Assembly (NCBI GenBank): GCA_028023455.1
Contig: JAQFVV010006221.1
Location: 6,429,011 to 6,493,010 of the forward strand
DNA: 64,000 bases
DNA from: Epiperipatus broadwayi
Lineage: Eukaryota > Onychophora > Udeonychophora > Euonychophora > Peripatidae
Direction: 5' to 3'
Each line of letters opens with the position of its first letter. Position 1 is the first letter of the stretch. Under the pieces are notes generated by a model, which had not been told where the DNA came from, ran no database searches, and saw nothing but the letters and a program-made list of their open reading frames with translations. This document shows, one piece after another, positions 12,401 to 24,400 of the stretch. A program made the translations under genes and the position numbers.

Positions 12401-15400
12401 TAAGGATATGTTATCTTATAGGAGACTGTGACTGTCCAGATGTTAATGGTTGCATCATGACACAATTCAATGAGTAAGTATTTTTTGTTTAATTGTATTT
12501 GCTTTACAGTTGTTAACATTAGTAACCATTAGTTGAAAATCATTGTTATTTTTTTTTTAATCATTATTGCATTCAGCTAATTGCCCCAGGTCGTGAAATT
12601 CTTTAAGAAAACTAATATTTTTGAATACATATTTATATTTATATAATAAGTAAATTAATAAGTTATCTGATAAAAAAATACTATGTGCAGCATATTATTA
12701 TGATCAGAAGTCGAACTCCGATAATGCATTATTACTTTAAATATTATAATTCTTCACGCACTCACACTTCAGTAAGAGTTTAAAAAAAACTTAAGTTTAG
12801 TGCATTTCTATAAATACACCAACTTTCACTGACCATGCTAAATCAGGGCTTGAGTCTATTGTGTGCCCTGATGTTATAATCAAATTTTGAATTGTACAAA
12901 TCTATTTAACCTATTGCAGGAGAAAGACATGGTCTCATTTTTAACCACCCACGATCAGATAAACATAACTTATAAATGTAAATATATTATTATTATAAAG
13001 CACTGAAAATCTTGGAAATTATTATGATTGCGCTTACTTTAAATATTATAAATCTCTGCGGACTCGCACATCAGTAAGAGTTTTAAAAAACTTAAGTGAA
13101 TCGCTTAAGCATATTTAAATTATAATAACAGTATAAGTAAATCATAATATAATTTATATAGAAATACTTTTGATTGGTTAGATCATAATGATTTTCAAAT
13201 GAACTTATATGGGTGAGAAACATGTCACATAATTTTTCAAAAACTTTGTATTTCAGTATTAGCATATAATTTATTTATTATAGTCTTTAGATTTGCCTAT
13301 ATATTTAAGAAAATAGGTTGAGAGATAAGAAGTGGCCCTCTTATCTTTTTAAAGTCGAATCTTGCATTATGATTTGTAGAAGTCTCTCTTGCTAAAATTA
13401 AGCACTCAAGGCGTATGTACTAAGGTTTTAGTCTTGTATAAGTATTACATGCTGACATTGCACTTAATAAGAATTAATATTTAGAACTTTAAATTGATAT
13501 TTCTAAATTTAATATTTGAATATTGACTCGTCGTAAAGCGAAAGATTTCACGAAAGTTAATGTTTAATAGAAATGGTGGACTTAATCAGTGAAGAATTTA
13601 TTAGCTTCCTGCTCACACTTTAAATTGATTCAAAATATTTCTAAATTTAATATCTGAATATTGACTGGTTGTAAATCAAAAGATTTCGCGAATGTTAATG
13701 TTTAATAGAAATAGTGGACTTAATCAGTGAAGAATTTATTAGCTTCCTGCTCCCAAATCAAAACGCTTTAGATTTTCCTATATAATTAAGAAAATATGTT
13801 GAGAGATGAGAGGGGTCCCTCTTATTTTTATAAAGTGGAATCTTGCATTATGATTTGTGGAGGTTTCTTTTGCTAAAATTAAGCACTCAAGGCGCATGTA
13901 CTAAGGTTTTAACCTTATATAAGTATAGTCTTTAAATTAAGTTATTAGAATTCCCTATTAAAGTGAAAGGCTGAAACCTTCTCGCATGCGCACTTTAGAA
14001 AGCTTATATGACAGCCAATCAGATGTAATGATGACTGTATAGGGAGCTCTCAAGTCGCAACACAAGACAGAGAATTTTATAAGAAAAAAGTGGTTGCACC
14101 TTCTTCTTTACTTAAATTTATATATATATATAAGCCAATCTGAAGCATTTTGACTTATATAAATTTTAACTTTCTATAATGTATTTCCTCACGTAATATA
14201 CTAGTGTGAACTGAAGTTTAAATTCAACGTTAAACGATTTTTCATAGTTTAAAAAAAACTAAAGCAGTATTAGATTGATTATTTATATCATTTTTTGTAT
14301 AGTTAAAGAGTAGTGAGTGGTATTCATTTAATCTTTGTTCTAAACAACATCTTGCTCACATATGTCAATTATTTTTGTATCCACATATAATTTGATAAAT
14401 AATATTATGTTTTTGTCTTTGCAGGTAGCATTTTTGGAATTATTAATTAATTTGTTTAGTTTGAGGAATATAAAATGGCATATTGCATGTAATATCAAAT
14501 ATTTTTTTAATAAACTTAAATCGAATATAATTTAGAAATTACTTAAATGTCTATTTTTTATTATTTTTATGCTATGTGATTTATTATTAAACTTATTTGA
14601 TCTAAATATATTTTACCTTCTTTCATATCTTACGCTTATAAGTTCTTGAGAAAATAGTACAATATTTTGTATTGCATCACTTATATAATTGCATAAGCTT
14701 TCATTACAAATAGCAAAGATTTAGTGAATATATTCTCTTTCTGGGATAGGTTTAATAAGTAATTTATAGTTTAAGCAAACATTACCTCTTTCTTACCTCT
14801 AGATGTATTTTTATATTGGACTATTTCCATCATCTAATATGCATATTGAATATCTTTAGAAAAATTTAACTTTTATTTAAATATTTCAAATATATTCAAC
14901 TGTTAGTAATAGCACATCAAACAGATTAGTATATGCACAACATTTCAAAAGTTATTCCCCTCTTCTTCAGGTGTTGCTGGCCTAGCATGGGATTCGAACC
15001 TGGACTCTTAGATTCTTGAGTATTGAATTTTAAGATAATGCTCTAATCAACTGAGCCATCCCGCCAAAAGCAACAGTCGGTAGAAATTTCATATTCTTAC
15101 CTATGAGGTTCCTCCTGATTTCTCCACTTTTTTCTAAGAGGAAAGTTGATTAGTGGTTTCAATACATTATGTATAGTCACACTAGGTTGGCTTATGGGAT
15201 TTTTTGCCATTGTCATGTGAGCAGTTTCTTTAAACTTTTCTTCTCTTTACCTTTTCTTCTCTATCCAATATTTTTGTATTTTTCCAATATAGTCACACTA
15301 CTAGGTTGGTTTATGGGATTTTTTGCCATTGTCATGTGAACAACTTCTTTAAATTTTCTTCTTAGTACCTTTTCTTTGGGGAAAATACAAAAATATTGGA

Positions 15401-18400
15401 TAGAGAAGAAAAGATACAAAGAAAAAAATTTAAAGAACCTGCTCTCATGACAATGGCAAAAATCCCCATAAGCTAACCTAGTGTGACTATACATAATGTA
15501 TTGAAACCACTAATTAACTTTGCTCTTAGGAAAAAGTGGAGAAATCAGGAGGAACCTCAAAGATAAGTATATGAAATTTCTATAGACTGTTGCCTTTGGT
15601 AGGATGGTTCATTTGGTTAAAGCATTACCTTAAAATTCAATACTCCAGAATCTAAAGGTTCAGGTTCGAATCCCATATTAGTATTGTCACTTATCAGCCA
15701 GCAACACCTAAAGAAGAGCGGAGAAATGCATATACCTAACCTGTTTGATGTGCGACACCTGAAGAAGAGAGGAGAATAATACCTCTCGAAACATTGTGCA
15801 TATACCTAACCTGTTTGATGTGCGATTACTAACAGTTGAATGTATTTGAAATATTTAAATGAAGTTAAATTTTTCTAAAGACATTCAATACACATATTAG
15901 ATGATGGAAATAGTTCATTATAAAAATACAATTAGAACACCATCATCACAAACCTTAAGGAAAACATTACCTCTAGGCATTTGTAAATCTACAAATTTGA
16001 TAATTCTATTTTGTTTTTTATTAATAATCCAGTGTGAACATATCTAGCATATATGTTAATGCTCTTAAAGTTATCAATACTTAAAACAGATTCTTCATAT
16101 TTAGATAATAAAAAAGTTGCATATTTATGCAACCATAGGAAGACCTATGGGTTATTCTTTTGCTGTTTTAATAGTATTTGTCATTAAAGATAGCAACAAT
16201 GGTATGTTTCTTAAGAATTCATAAACTTAAGGTATGTTAGAAGACAAATTTTATATATATTAAATAAATTTATTAATCAATTTTAAAAGTCCATAAAAAT
16301 GGACACCCCATGCCATTTCTAAATAATATTTAATTTAAATTTATTTTAAAAAAAAAAAGTTTGATTAATTCCAAAATCATTATATCTAGAAAATAAAAAA
16401 GTAACATTATTTGTTAAATTATATGTGAATGTAAAAAAATATATATACAGAGGTGAGAAAAAAGATTAAATAAATACTACCTATTTTATAATTATATGTA
16501 CAATGCTATAACTCAGTTAATCTAATACAGCTTCAATTTTCTTTGACTATGAAAAATCTTGTAACTTTAAATTTAAACTTCAATTTAAACCACATAGAAA
16601 GAGGAAAATTGAAGATGAATTCATACAAATCAATTAGAATTCTCTATAATAAATAGACAATCTGTGAATTCTAAAATACACAATCCTGAAAAATCACTTA
16701 ATGTCAGTTTCTCATCTATGTAAGTTCTGTTGATAATGATCACAATCTAAGTAATCAAAACTTCTTATAAGTTGTATCTTATTGTTTTTTTTATTTTTAG
16801 GATTAGGGATTCCACCTTTATTGTTAAAAGGAGGTTGCCATGACAACAGTTTGAAATTGTTGATTGTTATTGATATTGGGATTGTCTAAGTGTTTACCGG
16901 TTTTTAATGATTATACATATATGCCTAATTACTGTGTTGTCTAAGATTATCATATATATATTATATAAGATTTTGTAATATATTTGTAAAACTGCTCTGA
17001 ATCTGAAAACAATATGAATAGACTTCTCTATAATTGGTCTTTTTGTTTGTATGTTTGTAATCTTATTTTGCTATATTGCTTTTCATATGATGCTTATCAT
17101 AGAAATTGCCTTCAGATGCAAATAAATAAATGAGTTATTATATGCAAATCCTTAGAGTTGGCAGCCAATCATATGTGAGCAATAAGTAATGGAAGGCAAA
17201 CAGGTTTCAAGGAAGTCTCTAGTAGACTATACATTATAGTAAATAAATGGAGCAAAATAGTGAAATATTTGGCTTTTGTGTCCTCAGAGAAGGTTTCATC
17301 AGAAAATCTACTGGTGTAATTACATCAATAAGAGCATTACACTTATTATTATATAATTGTTAAATTTAACCAATTGCAATCACTTTTAAGAAAGCGTAAT
17401 TGTAAATTTACAGACATTTGATTAGTCCATTTATTGTTATTCATAAGCAGAATATGAAAACATTTATGCATTTTTGGCAACTGTTGATATAGAAAAAAAC
17501 AGTAGCCATCATCAAGGGACTGATGGATTCAGATATTAATGTAATTGCTACCAGACGTTGGCAAAGTCATAAGTTGCAATTAGTGATGGTGATGTGTATC
17601 ATGTCATGAGTGACATCATGGCAAAAGATGTTGACGTCCAAGGATATTTAAGACTCAAATAACATGATGAAGTAGTTGTAAAGCAATGGGATTGTTGTTG
17701 TCATTGTAACAAATTTGTATTAATACCCTGCATTCATCGAATTCATGACTGGTGGATAGTACACCCTATGACTTTGCTGTTATCTGTGAGCAAAGCATTG
17801 TATTTCTACCAGTCATTTGTGAATGGAATGCATATCCTACTCATTTCTCATACTCATTAATGATTTAATGGCAAATGATTTGAAATTTTATAGCGTATGA
17901 TTTTCAACCAGAATAATTCATGACCATACATTGCAAGTTACTTATTTAGATGGTTTCTTGATCAACTCAATAGTCAGATCACATTTTCATTGGTATTTAT
18001 GATGTTTTTGAATGAATCTCTAAGCATTTGCTGATGTTTTACAATTCAATGAGTATATGTGACCAGATAATTATGAAACATACTCCAGATATTAGGGATA
18101 GTCTTTATCAATTCATATCATACCGCACACACCACATATCCAATTATTAATGCACAATGTAATGGATATGTAATAGATGTACTGATTCCTATATGATTTG
18201 GTTTTATAATTCATTTAGTTAATGTATTTTTTTAAAAATATTTTAAATATTTTCATATGCTATTTTATGCATCCAATAAGTTTTATCTTTTAATTCGTTC
18301 TTGTCTGCATAGTGAACACATAATATATGCATTAAAATTCAGTAAGAACTCAGTTAAATCTTGCAATTATTTTTTCCTTTTTTTGTGTGTTTTTTTTTTA

Positions 18401-21400
18401 CAACTATAAAATTATATATTAAATTTTCTCCTGTAATTAGCTGTTTTTAAAAATCATCTCTATTATCTTTGCCACAGAACTTGATTTCTAATTCAGTAAA
18501 CTTTAGAAAACAAGTTTAGAATAGTCATTTAAATCACAAAGATCAAACTTTTTTTTATATAATTATGCAATACTAGAAGAACTTGAGTTAGCAAGTTAAT
18601 ATGAAAAGCTATGCCAAAACAAAATTAGATTAATAGTCATAAGCTAGCCCCTGGCAAATATTCTCCAGAATCATAGTGCAGAATACCACTACCCACTTGG
18701 TAGTCTGATTATATAATAGTTGGAAAATATGTAAATTTATTCCAGTATGCAAATTTCTTTGATAGTGGGATGCAAGAATCTTTTCTGTTAATTGAATGTG
18801 AGTTCCTTGCAATCATCTTTGCTTCATTAAAGTTTCTTTTTTTATCTGCCTTCTCTGTGTATATTGTTTTAATATTAGAGGAAGAAAAGATGTGACCTGT
18901 AGCCATCTCAATTTCAACAAAAATTGATCGTGTTCATGACAAAATTAGTGCTATTAATCTAATTTTATTTTGGTATACCTTTTCATATTACCTTGCTAAC
19001 TAAGTTCTTCAAATATTAAGTAACCATTTAAATATTTTGATTATTTATTTAGTTTTGTTTTAATTCTTTCATCTTTTATGGACATTGTTTTGAATTTTTT
19101 TATTATTTTCATAAACCTTTACTTGCTTACATAAATGCAAATACATCATATAACATATTTTGAAATTAAATATCGAAATAAGCTATTAGAAATATTCATA
19201 TAAATACCTGTATTTATTGTCAGATGTGGTAATAAAATTGTTCTTAAAATGTGTATATATATACAGTATATAACTTTTTTAAATGGTAGAACTTAAAAAT
19301 GAATTTCACTGTTATTTCACACATTACTTATTATTTTGTATGTTTAGGGAGTTCATGATTTAATAATCTGTCCTGTAAAGTGATAACTATTTTTATTAAA
19401 AGAAAATATTAGAACAATCTCTATAAAAGAAAACAAAACCAGAAGAAAGTTTGCAAAAAAAAAAAAAAACCTACCCATCTCTCCCCTTTTTTAAAACTAT
19501 AATTAAAGAATATTTAATTGATAAAAATATCATGTTTGATGGTAATGGAAAGAAAATAATTTGAATGAATTATAATGTAAATATAATAACACATACTTTA
19601 AGTGTAATTAATATTATATCTAGCAAACCAATATTTGTGTATGTTTTAATAGTAATTAACTTGAAAAGGTCAGTAATTTTTACTTAGCGTTAATATCAAA
19701 AAATGTATTTTTAAATGATTTATTTGAAGGCGAATGCTTAGTTATAACTGTTCAGTTTTGACATTTTTTTCTACCAGTGAAGTATGTAGATGTGTAAATT
19801 GGAGTGTGTTTGACTCTAATCCAGTCTAGCACGAAAATGTTTGCCATTTGAAATTTATCACTTTTTGAATTACTATTTTAAAAACAAACTTTTCTTGCCA
19901 TTAGGATGAAAGTAAAGTACCATAACTTAAATTTATGTATAATGGAAATTTTTTATGTAGTTTAATGTGATGGTGGGGGTTCCCAATTTGAAGTTTAATC
20001 TACCTTTTCTGGTGAACAAATATAATGTGACTTCTCAAATGATTAATCATTGGGTTATTTATTTATATTAAATGGAAATTTTCCCCAATTATGTAGTTTT
20101 ACAATTTTTTAAGTCGGATACAAAATTAATACATATATCTACTGCAGTGAATAATTATTTTTCTTAATGTTAAAATAACAAACTGAAAAAATAATAATTA
20201 TGACGATGTAACTTATGATTTTTTTTTATCTAGATCTTTAGTATTTTATTTTGTAAATGACTGAAAGTCTCTGGTTTTAGGATTTTGAACTATGTTATAT
20301 GTTGTCAAGCATAGGTGGTCGAGAGGTCAGCGACAGCTGCTTTACAAGCAGTTGTCCCAGGTTAGCAGGTTCGCTTCCCGGCTGATGCTATGACACATGA
20401 GAAAAAAAAACTATGTTATATGTTGCTGTTAGAGTGAATTCTGCAAACATCTTTTAAATGTTTATAGTTACTAAAACAGGCAAAACTCACTATACGTATT
20501 GCCACACACAGCAAGCTAGAGTAATCAATGGATGCCAGAAGGCTTGTGCATAAAATCCTTATCTAGTGCCTACTCATCCAATATCCCCAGACTATTTTCT
20601 GGCTTGTGGCCTTCGTCAGTGAGGAGCCTTGGATCTGAGAGCACTGCACCTAGATCTTAGGATCTAATGCAACCCTCCAGCAGCCACCTTTTATCTCCAT
20701 TTAACTACAAAACTCTGAGTCTTAAATTGAAAACACCTTAATGCAACCCTCCAGCAGCCACCTTTTATCTCCATTTAACTACAAAACTCTGAGTCTTAAA
20801 TTGAAAACACCTTAATATTTTCAATTCAAGCACATCATCTTATATAATCATATAGGTTTGAACTCAGTTCAGTACCTATACATGTTGGTGTCTTTGGTTC
20901 TTTAATAACCATAGCCACCACTATCCTATTAGGCAGGATTGGTTTTAAGCCAATAAGCAAGCATAAGAAATGGTGATCATGTGATGAAATGTTTATAGTA
21001 TAAATAAGTAATCATTTCATATAACATTAAGTTTATAATAAACTCTTTTTTTTTTTAATTGAGAAGTTTATTAAATCCTGTAGTACCTATTATTACCAAT
21101 ATTGAGTGGAAACTATGATATATACAAATCATTAAAATCATATTTACTTATCATTTCCACAATTTTATTTAAATAAATTACAATATGCTGCGGCATCTAA
21201 TATCTGTGAGTTTTTACCGGCAAATAAATTTTTCAAAATAAATAAATAATTTAGATGTATTTTTATGAGTTATAAATTATTACATTTCTAAAATGTTTGT
21301 GTTTTTTTTTATTTGTTAGAAATGAAGAAATCCTTCATCCTCAGCATTTTTCCTCCTGCAGCGAACAAGATTATATTGCCGCTCTTCGGATAGGTCATGG

Positions 21401-24400
21401 AGTTTGTCTTTTTAATCATCCCAACAAGGTTGGTTTTGCTTATTTTTATACATAAAAAAGTAAATAAAATTTATTTTATACAAAAATATGTTTCAGATGA
21501 AATGAGTAAAAGATATTCCTGATTACCTCACTTTGCATTCAGCAGAAAACTCATTACACAATTCTCAGTTAATTAATGAATATTGAACTGGTATGAACTC
21601 AGGAGTGAACCTGGAGTGATGGGATTACATGGCCCCACAACTGGGTACCATTTGTAATGGTACATAATATATTAGAACTGAATTATGAGGAGATGGGAAA
21701 CCATCATCCTTCCCATAGAATAATCAAAACAAATATATATGAAAGGAAGGAGCATGAGAGATCGGCAAGAAAAAAAGACTAACTACAATTTCACCCAGCA
21801 TTAAACAAAAGAAATAATAAAATCATTCATTATTATGAACAATCCAAAAAATAAAATCGCTAGTCAACCTTGTGACTGGATTTGAAAGAGGTCTACTGTA
21901 GACAGGCAATTATTTAGCCACTGCCAAACTTGGGGCAGATTATAATTTGGATGCATAGACAAGTGCTAATCCATCAGAATATAACAAAAAAATAATGCTG
22001 AGATAAAACATCCTGATCAATATCAGCACTCTGGCCATTTAGTACTATTAATGTACTGACCAACTATAAACTTAATTTCTAATGAAAAAATTAATGAAGT
22101 GCATAAACTTTAACTTTTTCACTGGTGAAGTGGCCATATTGAATATTTAATAAGCCACAAATTTTACCACAACATATGCTTGTATCACTCAAAAATGGCA
22201 TAATATATATTATTTGAAATATGAAACATCAAAGAATGTAATGAAGCTGAAAAAAATATAATCATTCATATTCAAAGTAATAAAAAAAAGAATAAAAGTT
22301 AATATTTCTAATAATTATTTTCATATTGTTTCATAAATTCAAAATTATCATGCACACAACTTAAAATTATGTTTTTGTTAGTAGGTTAGTTGGATTAATC
22401 AGAAAATTTCTAAAAAATTAGTATATAATAAGACCTAAGATAATCCATCACTTGAAAACTTCAATACAGTTTGTAATTTATTAAAAAGTTCTAAAATAGT
22501 CACTATATACAAAGTAAAATAAAATAAAAAGTGAATGAAATACTAAATTCATTAAAGAGTTAAGCTTGAGGTACACAAGTTAATAGTTTAGAGTCAGTGC
22601 GATGTATTATTATTTATCCTATCTTTATAGGTTTTGAGGGCTCATATTGCTTCATGCTACTATGACCATAATTTTAGTAATAGCTTCATCAACTGCCACC
22701 TCTCTTTGCATTTGATATGCAGCTTTGAAATTTACATTGCAATAGTGTATAATCGGCCTAAGTTTATGTATTGCCAAAATCTTTACTTTTAGCATTTGCA
22801 TATTTTTATTATTATTAAAAAGCAGACACGTCATTATAGAAAAATCTAAATCGGGTAATTTTTTCGTATATTTTTTATCAAATATAAATTCAAATAATAA
22901 TTAAAAAAATATATAAAAATAAAATAATAATTAAAAAATATATAAAATAAAATGATAATTTAAAAATATATAAAAATAAATACTAACTATCAGGCTCCCA
23001 TAACGTTATCTTCTAAATACATCGGTAAAAACTTTTATTTTTTCCAATATATTTTTCACGGCGACTTCTTTTCCATTAACTATCAAAAAAAATGAGAGAA
23101 AGACAAAAAAATTCAATTTACTTGATCACAAAAATTATCATAAAATGTTTATTTTTTTCGTAGAAAAATAAAACTTACCTTTTTGGAAAGCACAAAAAAA
23201 GATGGAAATGAAGGTGTAAAAAGCGCATGCGTAGACTGCATAGATTTTCATTAATATTAAGATTAAAGCAGATGTTTATAATTTCAAAATTCTTGCACAC
23301 TTTAAGCACTAGCAATAACAAAAAGGTTAAAGGATATACCTTTGTTCTATCCAAGATTATCATATGAATGTCCAAAACATTAACATAGCACCAATATTTA
23401 TATAACTAACCGTTATGCACTAATCTAGCTCAATGAACAAAAAATATAACTGTTACAGTGAGCAAGAGATGAAACCAAACAGTATTTTAAATCTATTTTA
23501 GGAATAAATAAATTCACTGAAATAACTTAAAACAATAATAAATAAATTTATTAATTAGAAACAGTAATGTTAAAATCGAATTAAAGATGTGTCAAGTATG
23601 CTATAAATATTAATTCATCATTCTTATTTTGATTAAAATAATAACAAAAAATAAGTCATCAAACTGTGATTCACAAATATTTCAAGATGTTTACCTATAA
23701 TACATCTATATAAGCACACAGAAGTGCTGTATAATAATATAAAATTAACATATTAGAGTTGTCATAAACTATTAAAAAAATCAATTCATTTTAATAAGAC
23801 ATACGTAATGACTAACTTTAGCATGTATCGGTACCCATTCAAATGTGTTTACAAACTGCTATGTTAATCCTAGGATATTTCATTTGTCAACAAAAAAAAT
23901 CCAATTAATTTGATGTTGAGTTTACATAAAATAAATGTACACATAAGTATGTATTCTATTTTAAATTAAATAGGTGATACAAATTTTAAATATTTGTATG
24001 AATCAAGTTATTAGTGCATTATTTTAAATTTTAAGTAAAAGTTTTTAAAAGAAATTATCTTTAAGTCCAATTTGAAAGTTTTTTTCAAAATTCTTTGTTT
24101 TTGTTTTTTTTTCTTCACTTACAATATTTAAAAAAGACATTAGGAGTTTCCTTTTCTAATTCAAAAATAAAATAAAAACTAGAATCAATCCTCTGGAGTC
24201 AAATGTCACTTTTTTTATTTTTAGTTGAATAATTTAGTCAAAAGTTATTTACTTTTGAAACTAATAACTTAAATATTTAACTTTAGCTGCAAAGTTAAGT
24301 ATTGAAAATAATGTCATTTTTAATATATAACACATTTTATTCACCAGCTAATTTCTTCCATCAGTGCTTTATATCATCCTTTATGAAAGAAATATCAGCA

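Larger units (their letters stand above)
155..12421 (+). other. Intron 1 of the ADAM gene (12.3 kb)
   Basis: From 155 to about 2050 the sequence is AT-rich with homopolymer runs; I see no gene there. Next come a Penelope-like relic (2054-2359), unassigned AT-rich sequence (2360-4235) including a 69-codon open frame at 2684-2893 with no recognisable motif, the gypsy element with nested foldback insertion (4236-10469), more unassigned sequence, and a LINE 3' end (11215-11710). A short TG run lies near 12360. Confidence 0.85.
14804..15957. repeat. 1.1-kb palindrome of two tRNA-derived units
   Basis: Left arm (14804 to about 15285) and right arm (about 15380 to 15931) are imperfect inverted repeats. 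Each arm contains a tRNA-like segment, a CUGAAGA / stem / CGAAAC motif and the end block TATTTTTATATTGGACTA or its complement. The centre carries a hairpin (15256-15287 against 15378-15413) and a third partial copy. Single-arm copies of the same family occur at 24505-24800 and 47009-47516, with a decayed one at 48110-48350. The family is probably a tRNA-derived SINE; two copies here are head to head. Confidence 0.75.
12474..21319 (+). other. Intron 2 of the ADAM gene (8.8 kb)
   Basis: Contains an old repeat cluster (12720-14050), the tRNA-like palindrome (14804-15957), a short dispersed repeat (16800-16890), a second Penelope-like relic (18630-18960), a short SINE (20305-20408) and a ribozyme-bearing repeat (20478-20985). 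Stretches 15960-16790, 16900-18620 and 19000-20280 are AT-rich and I recognise no gene in them. Confidence 0.85.

Noticed and set aside
14985-15070. Possible tRNA gene
   Set aside because: Boxes A and B are present but no cloverleaf closes and the same sequence recurs in several repeat copies; it is a SINE head.
17500-18200. Possible gypsy integrase relic on plus
   Set aside because: A weak P-x-x-N-A-Q-C-N-G-like string near 18130 only; no catalytic motifs or linked domains, so not supported.
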